Source: Pseudomonas marginalis (GTDB lineage Bacteria; Pseudomonadota; Gammaproteobacteria; Pseudomonadales; Pseudomonadaceae). From it: DNA of 64,000 bases. Made by a program: the position numbers and the translations under genes. The stretch is taken from contig NZ_FNSU01000003.1 of assembly GCF_900105325.1 (NCBI RefSeq), positions 2,604,001 through 2,668,000 on the forward strand, read 5' to 3'. The notes beneath the pieces were generated by a model. It searched no databases and was not told the origin of the DNA. It saw only the letters and a program-made list of their open reading frames with translations. Below, one piece after another: positions 17,081 to 24,756 of the stretch (position 1 is its first letter; every line of letters starts with the position of its first letter).

Positions 17081-18031
17081 GTGGACAAGATTTTCCACCA
17101 ACCACTGGGCGGCAACGAAATGCCGCGCTTCGCCGGCATCGCCACCATGATGCGTCTTCCCCACCTGCAATCGGCCAAGGGCCTGGATGCGGCCTTTATC
17201 GGCGTGCCCCTGGACATCGGCACCTCGCTGCGCGCCGGTACCCGCTTCGGGCCGCGTGAAATCCGCGCCGAGTCGGTGATGATCCGCCCTTACAACATGG
17301 CCACCGGTGCCGCGCCGTTCGACTCGCTGTCAGTGGCGGATATTGGCGACGTGGCGATCAACACCTTCAATCTGCTGGACGCCGTGCGCATCATCGAAGA
17401 GGCCTACGATGAGATTCTCGAGCACAACGTGATCCCGATGACGTTGGGCGGCGACCACACCATCACCCTGCCGATCCTGCGGGCGATCCACAAGAAACAC
17501 GGCAAGGTCGGGCTGGTGCACATCGATGCCCACGCCGACGTCAACGACCATATGTTCGGCGAGAAAATCGCCCACGGCACCACCTTCCGCCGCGCCGTGG
17601 AAGAAGGCCTGCTCGATTGCGACCGCGTGGTGCAGATCGGCCTGCGCGCCCAGGGTTATACCGCCGAAGACTTCAACTGGAGCCGCAAACAGGGCTTTCG
17701 CGTAGTGCAGGCCGAAGAATGCTGGCACCACTCCCTCGCGCCACTGATGGCCGAGGTGCGGGAAAAAGTCGGCGGCGGCCCGGTGTACCTGAGCTTCGAC
17801 ATCGACGGCATCGACCCGGCCTGGGCGCCCGGCACCGGCACCCCGGAAATCGGCGGGCTGACCACCATCCAGGCGATCGAAATCATCCGTGGCTGCCAGG
17901 GCCTCGACCTGGTCGGTTGCGATCTGGTAGAAGTTTCGCCGCCCTACGACACCACCGGCAACACCTCGCTGCTGGGCGCCAACCTGCTGTACGAGATGCT
18001 CTGCGTACTGCCTGGCGTGGCGCACCGCTGA
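17081..18031 (+). CDS. gbuA: Guanidinobutyrase (ureohydrolase family)
   Basis: 316 residues with a GTG start, matching the family start MDKIFHQPLGGNEMPRFAGI. It hydrolyses 4-guanidinobutyrate to 4-aminobutyrate and urea, the late step of the arginine transaminase / oxygenase routes. The binuclear Mn ligands of the arginase family are visible: GGDHTITLPI, HIDAHADVND (DxHxD) and SFDIDGIDPAWAPGTGTPE. It closely resembles P. aeruginosa GbuA, including its divergent gbuR. Its TGA overlaps the next ATG (TGATG), coupling it to the SnoaL-like gene, and two permease genes follow, giving a likely uptake and catabolism operon. Confidence 0.93.
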   Translation: MDKIFHQPLGGNEMPRFAGIATMMRLPHLQSAKGLDAAFIGVPLDIGTSLRAGTRFGPREIRAESVMIRPYNMATGAAPFDSLSVADIGDVAINTFNLLDAVRIIEEAYDEILEHNVIPMTLGGDHTITLPILRAIHKKHGKVGLVHIDAHADVNDHMFGEKIAHGTTFRRAVEEGLLDCDRVVQIGLRAQGYTAEDFNWSRKQGFRVVQAEECWHHSLAPLMAEVREKVGGGPVYLSFDIDGIDPAWAPGTGTPEIGGLTTIQAIEIIRGCQGLDLVGCDLVEVSPPYDTTGNTSLLGANLLYEMLCVLPGVAHR

Positions 18032-18453
18032 TGAGCGTGCCGCAGGTATTGAAAGCCGCCGCCGACCTGGTGTCGGCCTTTGCGCGTAACGACCGCGCCG
18101 CCTACTTCGGCGCGTTCACGGCCGATGCCAGCTTTGTGTTCTACACCCTCCCCCAGCCGCTGCTCAGTCGCGATGCCTACCAGGCGTTGTGGGACAGCTG
18201 GCGCCGGGATGAAGGATTTGAGGTGCTGTCCTGCACCTCAAGTAACGCCGTGGTCAGCCTGCAGGGTGACGTGGCGATATTTATCCATAACGTGGCCACC
18301 GAGCTGCGCATGAACGGGGAGCAATTCTTTAGCCAGGAACGCGAGACCATTGTCTTCAAACGCCAAGGATCTCGCACAGAACAACAAGAAGGCCCGTGGC
18401 TGGCCTGTCACGAACATTTGTCCGCTATGCCGGAAGGGCTGCCGTCCCCTTAG
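18031..18453 (+). CDS. SnoaL-like / NTF2-fold protein of the gbu operon
   Basis: 140 residues. The sequence (AADLVSAFARNDRAAYFGAF, then LLSRDAYQALWDSWRRDEGF and a VAIFIHNVATELRMNGEQFF strand region) matches the cone-shaped NTF2-like / SnoaL fold with a polar cavity. No catalytic role can be read from it. Translation is coupled to gbuA (one-base overlap), and the NCS1 permease gene starts 21 bp later. The equivalent small gene follows gbuA in P. aeruginosa too, which suggests a helper role in guanidino-compound metabolism. Confidence 0.75.
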   Translation: MSVPQVLKAAADLVSAFARNDRAAYFGAFTADASFVFYTLPQPLLSRDAYQALWDSWRRDEGFEVLSCTSSNAVVSLQGDVAIFIHNVATELRMNGEQFFSQERETIVFKRQGSRTEQQEGPWLACHEHLSAMPEGLPSP

Positions 18454-18474
18454 CCAATGTGATCGGAGCTGATC

Positions 18475-19989
18475 ATGAATAATAAAAACAACGATAAAAG
18501 TATTCGCACAATAGAAACCAACGGGGTCGAACAGATCCCGGACAACGAACGTACCGCCACCCCCAAGGATCTGTTCCGCCTGATCTTTGGCGGCGCCAAT
18601 ACCTTTGCCACCGCCGTGCTCGGTTCCTTTCCGGTGTTGTTCGGCCTGTCGTTCCAGGCTGGCGTCTGGGCGATTGTGCTGGGTGTGCTGGTGGGTGCGT
18701 TGATCCTGGCGCCGATGGGCCTGTTCGGGCCGATCAATGGCACCAACAACGCAGTGTCTTCCGGTGCGCACTTCGGCGTGCACGGGCGGATTGTCGGCTC
18801 GTTTCTGTCATTGCTGACGGCGATTGCCTTCTTCTCACTGTCGGTGTGGAGTTCAGGCGATGCGCTGGTCGGCGGTGCGAAACGGCTGATCGGCCTGCCG
18901 GAAACCGACCTGACCCTGGGCCTGGCCTACGGCGTATTCGCCATGCTTGTCCTGACGGTGTGCATCTACGGCTTTCGCTTCATGCTGTGGGTCAACCGCA
19001 TTGCGGTCTGGGCGGCAAGCCTGCTGTTTCTGTTGGGCATCTTCGCGTTCGCGCCGACCTTCGACAGCCACTTCGCCGGCACCGTAGCCCTGGGCCAGGC
19101 CGGCTTCTGGGCGGCCTTTATCGGCGCGGCGCTGGTGGCCATGAGCAACCCGATTTCCTTCGGGGCGTTCCTGGGTGACTGGTCACGCTATATCCCGCGT
19201 GAGACGCCGAAAATGCGCATCATGCTGGCGGTAGTCCTGGCACAGATCGCCACCTTGATCCCGTTCCTGTTCGGCCTGGCCACCGCCACCATCGTGGCGA
19301 TCAAGGCGCCGGACTACATCGCGGCCAACAACTACGTCGGCGGTCTGCTGGCGGTGGCACCGACCTGGTTCTTCCTGCCGGTGTGCCTGATCGCGGTGAT
19401 TGGCGGCATGTCCACCGGCACCACCTCGCTGTATGGCACCGGGCTGGACATGTCCAGCGTGTTCCCGCGCCTGCTGTCGCGGGTCAAGGCCACGCTGCTG
19501 ATCGGGGTGATGTCGATTGCCTTCATCTTTATCGGACGTTTCGCCGCCAACCTGGTGCAGAGCGTGTCGACCTTCGCCGTGCTGATCATCACCTGCACCA
19601 CGCCATGGATGGTGATGATGATCATCGGCCTGATCGTGCGTCGCGGCTTCTACTGCCCCGATGACCTGCAGGTGTTTACCCGGGGTGAAACCGGCGGCCG
19701 CTACTGGTTCAGCCATGGCTGGAACTGGCGCGGGCTGGGGGCCTGGATTCCGAGTGCGCTGGTGGGCCTGTGCTTCGTCAACTTGCCGGGGCAGTTTGTC
19801 GGGCCGCTGGGCAACCTGGCCGATGGCATCGATATCAGCCTGCCGGTGACGCTGGGGTTGGCGTCGGTGGTGTACCTGACGTTGTTGCGTGTGTTTCCGG
19901 AGCCGGCTTCGGTGTATGGCCCCAAGGGTCCGCTTCGCAGCCCTGCGGGAGCAGGCTCCGCTCCCACAACAAGTTCGCCTGTTACCTAA
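18475..19989 (+). CDS. NCS1 / cytosine-purine permease family transporter with REP-derived C-terminus
   Basis: 504 residues with about 12 membrane helices (for example GVWAIVLGVLVGALILAPMG and a MVMMIIGLIVRRGF segment), homologous to the purine-cytosine permease (CodB/NCS1) family. Position after gbuA suggests uptake of a guanidino or related nitrogen compound; the substrate is inferred only. The N-terminal 35 residues are hydrophilic. The last 20 or so residues (PLRSPAGAGSAPTTSSPVT) are encoded by a REP element at 19930-19968, so the native stop was probably lost and the frame extended through the repeat. The next permease gene starts 24 bp after the stop. Confidence 0.85.
   Translation: MNNKNNDKSIRTIETNGVEQIPDNERTATPKDLFRLIFGGANTFATAVLGSFPVLFGLSFQAGVWAIVLGVLVGALILAPMGLFGPINGTNNAVSSGAHFGVHGRIVGSFLSLLTAIAFFSLSVWSSGDALVGGAKRLIGLPETDLTLGLAYGVFAMLVLTVCIYGFRFMLWVNRIAVWAASLLFLLGIFAFAPTFDSHFAGTVALGQAGFWAAFIGAALVAMSNPISFGAFLGDWSRYIPRETPKMRIMLAVVLAQIATLIPFLFGLATATIVAIKAPDYIAANNYVGGLLAVAPTWFFLPVCLIAVIGGMSTGTTSLYGTGLDMSSVFPRLLSRVKATLLIGVMSIAFIFIGRFAANLVQSVSTFAVLIITCTTPWMVMMIIGLIVRRGFYCPDDLQVFTRGETGGRYWFSHGWNWRGLGAWIPSALVGLCFVNLPGQFVGPLGNLADGIDISLPVTLGLASVVYLTLLRVFPEPASVYGPKGPLRSPAGAGSAPTTSSPVT
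19930..19968. repeat. REP element inside the 3' end of a permease gene
   Basis: CCGCTTCGCAGCCCTGCGGG continues into AGCAGGCTCCGCTCCCAC, a variant of the intergenic REP unit at 8790 and 15236. It lies in frame within the last codons of the NCS1 permease gene. Confidence 0.7.
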
Positions 19990-20013
19990 AACAATAATCG
20001 GAGACCCGCCGTC

Positions 20014-21396
20014 ATGGCTTTGGATTTATTCGTCGTACTCATCTACGCCGCCGGCATGCTCGTGCTCGGCTATTACGGCATGCGCCGCGCCAGGACCCAC
20101 GAAGACTACCTGGTGGCCGGTCGCAACCTGGGCCCGTCGCTGTACATGGGCACCATGGCCGCCACGGTACTGGGCGGTGCATCCACCGTCGGTACCGTGC
20201 GCCTGGGTTATGTGCATGGCATCTCCGGCTTCTGGCTGTGTGCGGCGTTGGGCATGGGGATCATCGCGCTGAACCTGTTCCTGGCCAAGCCGCTGCTCAA
20301 GCTGAAAATCTTCACCGTCACCCAGGTGCTGGAAAAACGCTACAACCCCATGGCCCGCCAGGCGAGTGCGGTGATCATGCTGGCCTATGCGCTGATGATC
20401 GGCGTGACCTCGATCCTGGCCATCGGCACGGTGCTGCAAGTGCTGTTCGGCCTGCCATTCTGGATTTCGGTGTTGCTGGGCGGTGGTGTGGTGGTGGTCT
20501 ACTCGACCATCGGCGGCATGTGGTCGCTGACCCTCACCGACATCGTGCAGTTCGTAATCAAGACCGTCGGCCTGATGTTTATCCTGCTGCCGATCTGCCT
20601 GTACCGCGTCGGCGGCTGGGATGAGCTGGTGGCCAAGCTGCCGGCATCGAGCTTCAGCTTCACCGCGATCGGCTGGGACACGATCATCACCTACTTCATG
20701 ATCTACTTCTTCGGCATCCTGATCGGCCAGGACATCTGGCAGCGGGTGTTCACCGCCCGTGACGAAAAGGTCGCCAAGTACGCAGGCACTTTCGCCGGCT
20801 TCTACTGCATCCTTTACGGCCTCGCCTGTGCGCTGATCGGCATGGCGGCCCATGTGCTGATTCCGGACCTGGACAACGTCAACAACGCGTTCGCGGCCAT
20901 CGTCAAAGTCTCGCTGCCGGACGGCATCCGCGGCCTGGTGATCGCGGCGGCACTGGCGGCGATGATGTCCACCGCCAGCGCCGGCTTGCTCGCCGCCTCC
21001 ACCGTATTGACCGAAGACCTGCTGCCACGCCTGCGCGGCGGCAGACAATCGAGCCTGGCAATCAACCGCCTGTTCACGATGCTGACCGGTATCGTCGTGC
21101 TGGGCATCGCACTGGTGGTCAATGACGTAATCAGCGCCCTGACCCTGGCCTACAACCTGCTGGTGGGTGGCATGCTGATCCCGCTGATCGGCGCGATCTT
21201 CTGGAAGCGCGCGACCACGTCGGGGGCAATCACGTCCATGAGCCTGGGTTTTGTAACGGCGCTGGTGTTCATGTTCAAGGATGGCCTGGATGCGAACACG
21301 CCGATCTACTACAGCCTGGCAGTGGCGCTGGTGAGTTTTGTGCTGGTGAGTGTGTTGTCACGCCGGCCCGAGGGGGTCGCGGCCAGCGCGGTTTGA
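20014..21396 (+). CDS. Sodium:solute symporter family permease
   Basis: 460 residues with about 12-13 membrane helices. The family signature region GGASTVGTVRLGYVHGISGFW (about residues 51-71) and YSTIGGMWSLTLTDIVQFV (about 160-178) match the SSS (PutP/PanF/DhlC-like) family, which couples Na+ to uptake of organic solutes. It is the last gene of the gbuA operon, 24 bp after the NCS1 gene, and is followed by a strong terminator at 21428. The P. aeruginosa gbu locus has the same two-permease arrangement. The substrate is not known; a guanidino acid or an amine is plausible from context. Confidence 0.88.
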   Translation: MALDLFVVLIYAAGMLVLGYYGMRRARTHEDYLVAGRNLGPSLYMGTMAATVLGGASTVGTVRLGYVHGISGFWLCAALGMGIIALNLFLAKPLLKLKIFTVTQVLEKRYNPMARQASAVIMLAYALMIGVTSILAIGTVLQVLFGLPFWISVLLGGGVVVVYSTIGGMWSLTLTDIVQFVIKTVGLMFILLPICLYRVGGWDELVAKLPASSFSFTAIGWDTIITYFMIYFFGILIGQDIWQRVFTARDEKVAKYAGTFAGFYCILYGLACALIGMAAHVLIPDLDNVNNAFAAIVKVSLPDGIRGLVIAAALAAMMSTASAGLLAASTVLTEDLLPRLRGGRQSSLAINRLFTMLTGIVVLGIALVVNDVISALTLAYNLLVGGMLIPLIGAIFWKRATTSGAITSMSLGFVTALVFMFKDGLDANTPIYYSLAVALVSFVLVSVLSRRPEGVAASAV

Positions 21397-21427
21397 GATA
21401 GAGCGGGATTTAGAGCGGTTTCTTCAG

Positions 21428-21460
21428 CGGGCGCGACGTCGGATGTCGCGCCCGTTTTTT
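21428..21460 (+). terminator. Rho-independent terminator of the gbuA operon
   Basis: A perfect 10-bp stem CGGGCGCGAC / GTCGCGCCCG with a 7-base loop and a six-T tail, ending two bases before the convergent neighbour's stop. Confidence 0.92.
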
Positions 21461-21461
21461 A

Positions 21462-23069
21462 TCATGAGTACATTGTGGAAACTGCGGGCGCCTTTGCCTG
21501 GATGATTTCCTCGACCAAGGAGGCCCACACCAATCCCTGGGTGGTGCCGCCGGCATACGTTCCGCCGGCGGCAATGCGGTTGTAGGCGGAGCAATAAACT
21601 ATCGACAGTCCATCAGGCTCCTCTCCTTCCATGGCCGTGACGACGAACTGTTCTCTGCTCAGTTCAGCAATGCGGGCCGGACTCAGATGCTGGGGCAGGA
21701 ACCAAACCCCAGCGCGCCGCAAAAGCGCCTCTATCTCATCCATCAAATGCGCAATGCCCAGATCGTCGCCCGATGCGTCAATTGATGGATTGTCGGCCAG
21801 AAACTTTTCAAACAGCTCAATGCCTGCACGGTTGCACTCCACGGCCAGGTACTGGTTTCCAGGCGTCAGATAAGCGTTGTCCAGCGGCTTTGCAGTCGTC
21901 TCCGTGGCTGAAAGGTGGCGCATGTTCACCTGCTTATGAGTGGCGCCATCGCTCTGCTGATGTCCTCCGTAGACCGAGACCTGATAATTGGCCAGGCGGA
22001 ACATCACGGCTTGGAGCAGGCCGTTGATGCCTCGACCGATGATCGATACGCGCGGCGCGCCGGCATCTGCCTGTTGCGCGGGGATCATCAATGAGTGGGC
22101 AAGTTTGCGCCGGACCAGGCAGCGCAAGGCGGTCAGGCTCAGTTGAATCGAGACGGCATAGTCAAGGTCGCCATGGCAGGCTTCAGTCATTGCCGCCTGG
22201 GTTGTCAGGGTCGCCGGTTTGCGCCACTTGGAGACACTGCAGCCGAGTGCCTGCGCGCGCACCCGAAATGCATCCAGTGTCCCAGGCCCGTAGTCCAATA
22301 CAAGCTGGATAGCTTCAGCCGTTGCCAGGGCCCGCAAAGCGTCATCGCTGAAGACATCCGGCTTGGCGACGCAGACCAGACGAGCCTGTCTGTGCAGGCA
22401 CTGAATAAGGGCCCGATCAATGCGATGGGTGGACTCATCATTCAGGGATAAACAGATAGCGACGGCACGAGCCCCCTCCAGCACCTCGAACCAGTCCACG
22501 CCAAAGGACACTCGGCTGTCGGAATAGGCTCTGCCGAGAGTGTCCGGCCTCTGACCATGTCGATCCAATACCTTGATCCGAACCTCCGGATCTCGATCAA
22601 GCAACAACTTGACCAGCTCCCTGCCCACGTTGCCGTATCCCAGCACACAGATGTCGCGCGGCAGGGAGCCATCGGCCAGTGTCAGCCAGCGCGCCATATA
22701 GGCGGCGACATGTGGCGCGTTGACCCCCGGCGTATTGACTACGCGGATGTCGTTGGAGCCGCAAAGGTCCAGTCGCACCTTATCCAGGCTCGTACCTCTG
22801 CGGATCAAATGGAGGTCGCCAAACGGGTGGGATATGCGCCATTGAGCGATGACGTCTGCATCGATCGCCTGGTCCCCGACAATGATCGCCGATGGACTCA
22901 GGAGACCGATCTGTATGAGCAGATCGTGTTTGGTCAATGTCGGGGGAAAGAACACCACGTTACTGGGTGCGTGAGCTTTCCAGGCTCTCGACACCGGTGC
23001 GAGATGCAGGATATTTCCGGTTATGGCGATGAGTGACGCGGCGACTGGCTGAATGGAAGAGAGCCTCAT
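21462..23069 (-). CDS. Two-module Rossmann protein: degenerate 2-hydroxyacid dehydrogenase fused to FAD-type oxidoreductase
   Basis: 535 residues; I do not recognise a characterised relative. The N-terminal half (about 1-285) looks like a D-2-hydroxyacid dehydrogenase: the dinucleotide loop CVLGYGNVGRELVKLL (about 143-158) is intact. The usual catalytic Arg is Lys in VCVAKPDVFSDDAL, and the usual PHxxxxT His is missing (TLTTQAAMTEA), so standard dehydrogenase chemistry is doubtful. The C-terminal half starts with a second GxGxxG loop (VSIIGRGINGLLQAVMFRL, about 345-363) and has NMRHLSATET and GGTYAGGTTQGL segments reminiscent of FAD-dependent amine/amino-acid oxidases. It is convergent with the gbu operon and has no partner gene; probably accessory. 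Cytosolic by sequence. Confidence 0.6.
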   Translation of the reverse strand: MRLSSIQPVAASLIAITGNILHLAPVSRAWKAHAPSNVVFFPPTLTKHDLLIQIGLLSPSAIIVGDQAIDADVIAQWRISHPFGDLHLIRRGTSLDKVRLDLCGSNDIRVVNTPGVNAPHVAAYMARWLTLADGSLPRDICVLGYGNVGRELVKLLLDRDPEVRIKVLDRHGQRPDTLGRAYSDSRVSFGVDWFEVLEGARAVAICLSLNDESTHRIDRALIQCLHRQARLVCVAKPDVFSDDALRALATAEAIQLVLDYGPGTLDAFRVRAQALGCSVSKWRKPATLTTQAAMTEACHGDLDYAVSIQLSLTALRCLVRRKLAHSLMIPAQQADAGAPRVSIIGRGINGLLQAVMFRLANYQVSVYGGHQQSDGATHKQVNMRHLSATETTAKPLDNAYLTPGNQYLAVECNRAGIELFEKFLADNPSIDASGDDLGIAHLMDEIEALLRRAGVWFLPQHLSPARIAELSREQFVVTAMEGEEPDGLSIVYCSAYNRIAAGGTYAGGTTQGLVWASLVEEIIQAKAPAVSTMYS

Positions 23070-23493
23070 AGCTGTGTCTCCAACACTTCTGACGGACTGA
23101 TGCCTCGCAGAGAGCCCTTCAATAAAGGTGGGCGTTATTGGAAGGCCGTTGAGGAACTCAACCTACGCTCATGGTTTGAATTGAATAAGCCAGCCAATTC
23201 TGATGAACAAGTAGCCTGATTCCGACACGTGAAGGTCAGAGGCCTGACTGACCTGCATGGATTCGGACTACTCGCCCAAGCTACCGAGGGGCGAGTGAGT
23301 GTTATGGCGTGAGGGGGCTATCGCGCAGGCCCGAGGCAAGGGTGACTGGGGCGGCGGGAGGTAGGACTGGCGTTGGAAACGCTGTGTGGACGCTGCGACG
23401 CGGGATGTCACGCCCGCTGGTTTTGCCTGGCGCAAAATAAACGGTGGGAGCGGGCTTACTCGCCCCCACCTTTAATCCTGCTTCAGCCAGAGA
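23070..23493. other. Gene-free intergenic region
   Basis: 424 bases between the fusion gene and the PA1414-like gene, both on the minus strand. Apart from the REP-like hairpin at 23443-23470 I see only G-rich, low-information sequence and no supported gene. The promoter of the fusion gene must lie in its left part. Confidence 0.5.
23443..23470. repeat. REP-like palindrome
   Basis: GGTGGGAGCGGGC and GCCCCCACC arms around TTACTC, a relative of the GTGGGAGGGGGC repeats elsewhere in the window. It lies just downstream of the PA1414-like gene. Confidence 0.65.
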
Positions 23494-23616
23494 TTATCTG
23501 CGGCGAGGACGACGCTGCTCGTCATCGGTACGAATCGGCACCGGTTGCAGGGGTGGCTCGATCAAGCCCAATGCAACGCCAAGGTCGTGGAGCCAGTTCT
23601 GGATTTTCTCTTTCAT
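23494..23616 (-). CDS. PA1414-family small protein (40 aa)
   Basis: 40 residues (MKEKIQNWLHDLGVALGLIE at the start, ending RTDDEQRRPRRR). The first half could form an amphipathic helix and the tail is strongly basic. It matches the small protein of P. aeruginosa locus PA1414, known for very strong induction at low oxygen. I chose the ATG at 23616 because a clear ribosome site (AAAGGGGGCAAACC) precedes it; a longer frame from 23718 would run through the leader. The candidate Anr box at 23736-23749 and an 84-base leader support the same regulation here. The protein's function is unknown; in P. aeruginosa the leader itself yields the sRNA SicX. Confidence 0.75.
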   Translation of the reverse strand: MKEKIQNWLHDLGVALGLIEPPLQPVPIRTDDEQRRPRRR

Positions 23617-23700
23617 GGTTTGCCCCCTTTGAGGGAAATGCTGGTCGGCGCAAGTTCTGTCGCCTTTTCCTACATTGATAGTAGCCCTAAGTCCTACGTA
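23617..23700 (-). ncRNA. Candidate SicX-like leader RNA of the PA1414-like gene
   Basis: In P. aeruginosa the low-oxygen sRNA SicX derives from the 5' leader of PA1414. Here the stretch between the predicted start site near 23700 and the ATG has the right position and size. It contains a short fold, TTTCCCTC / GAGGG-like (CCCTC-AAA-GGGGG), over the ribosome site. The RNA is inferred from synteny and regulation, not from sequence identity that I could compare. Confidence 0.4.
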
Positions 23701-23735
23701 TTGCTTGAATGAAACCACAACGAACTGTTACTGAA

Positions 23736-23749
23736 TTGATGCAAATCCT
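23736..23749 (-). promoter_or_regulatory. Candidate Anr (FNR-type) box
   Basis: On the plus strand TTGAT-GCAA-ATCCT matches TTGAT-N4-ATCAA at 8 of 10 defined bases. Its centre is about 41-42 bases upstream of a plausible start near 23700 for minus-strand transcription, the usual place for a class II Anr activator site. Confidence 0.45.
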
Positions 23750-23759
23750 GACGGATCGC

Positions 23760-24653
23760 TCAAGCAATCGCACGTGCGTCTTGCAGGACCTCGGCCCTGC
23801 CCTCTTGCTGCAGGTCGATCCATGCGTTGAGGTTAGCGCCGAGCATACCCTTTCGCCACATCAGCCAGGTCGTCGCAGTGGCAAATTGCCCTGTCAGCGG
23901 ATGAACGGACACGCTGTCCTTGCCTGGCAGGCTGTCGAGCATGGATTCGGACATCAGCGCCACCCCTGAACCGGCGATGACACAGGCGAGCATGCCTTGG
24001 TAAGACTCGATCTCAATCGCCCGCCCCATGGCGACGTGCTCGTGGGAAAACCAGGTTTCCAGGCGCGCGCGGTAGGCGCAACTGCGGCGAAAAGTGAACA
24101 CCGAACGGCCAGCAACATCCTGTGGCCCGCGCACCGGTGGGTGGTCGGCTTCGCATATCAGCACCAGGCGTTCTTCGCACAGGGCCACACCGTCCAGGGA
24201 GGCAATCGTGATGGGCCCGTCCACAAATGCGGCGTCCAGGCGACCGGTGATCAACCCTTCGAGCAGTTCACCGCTGGGCGCCGACAGCACCTGGAGGTTC
24301 ACCATCGGATACGCCTTGTGATAGCACGCCAGCAGCTTCGGCAAATGCACTGCTGCCGTGCTGTACATGCTGCCCAGTACAAAATTGCCGGCCGGTTGCC
24401 CGCCTTGCACGGCGCCATGGGCTTCATCATGCAGCGCCAGCAGACGAGTGCTGTAGTCCAGCAACACCTTGCCCGCCGGAGAAAGCTGCAAGCGCTGGCG
24501 CTCGCGCACGAACAATTCCACGCCAAGCTGTTCTTCCATCTGCTTGAGCCGGGTCGACAAGTTCGACGGCACTCGATGCAGGCGCTCGGCAGCGCGGGTG
24601 ATGGAGCCCTCTTCCGCCACGGCCTGGAAGATGCGCAATTGACTGAACTCCAT
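23760..24653 (-). CDS. LysR-type regulator, PtrR/YneJ-like
   Basis: 297 residues from the ATG at 24653, which has GGAG six bases upstream. The HTH domain reads FSQLRIFQAVAEEGSITRAA with recognition region RVPSNLSTRLKQME. Extended motifs GSMYSTAAVHLPKLLA, DAAFVDGPI, SFHE-equivalent IESYQGMLACVIAGSGVALM and TTWLMWRKG closely follow E. coli PtrR (YneJ), a regulator tied to putrescine/GABA catabolism. It is divergent from an MFS gene, with 103 bp between the two start codons, and probably controls it. The P. aeruginosa equivalent next to PA1414 is also a LysR gene. The effector is not known. Confidence 0.82.
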   Translation of the reverse strand: MEFSQLRIFQAVAEEGSITRAAERLHRVPSNLSTRLKQMEEQLGVELFVRERQRLQLSPAGKVLLDYSTRLLALHDEAHGAVQGGQPAGNFVLGSMYSTAAVHLPKLLACYHKAYPMVNLQVLSAPSGELLEGLITGRLDAAFVDGPITIASLDGVALCEERLVLICEADHPPVRGPQDVAGRSVFTFRRSCAYRARLETWFSHEHVAMGRAIEIESYQGMLACVIAGSGVALMSESMLDSLPGKDSVSVHPLTGQFATATTWLMWRKGMLGANLNAWIDLQQEGRAEVLQDARAIA

Positions 24654-24756
24654 GGCTTTCTCCAAAACTGAACAAGTTACTCACTATTATTCATTTTTAC
24701 AGAAAGTCAATCCGCTCTAGCCTGACGGTATTCGCTTACCCGCAGGACACCCGACC

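Noticed and set aside
21462..23069. The two-module Rossmann gene as a frameshifted fusion of two genes
   Set aside because: The frame is continuous with a normal linker between modules and no internal stop or ribosome site that suggests two genes.
23373..23678. A possible 101-residue protein opposite the PA1414-like gene
   Set aside because: Low-complexity translation of a repeat plus antisense of the small gene; no ribosome site.
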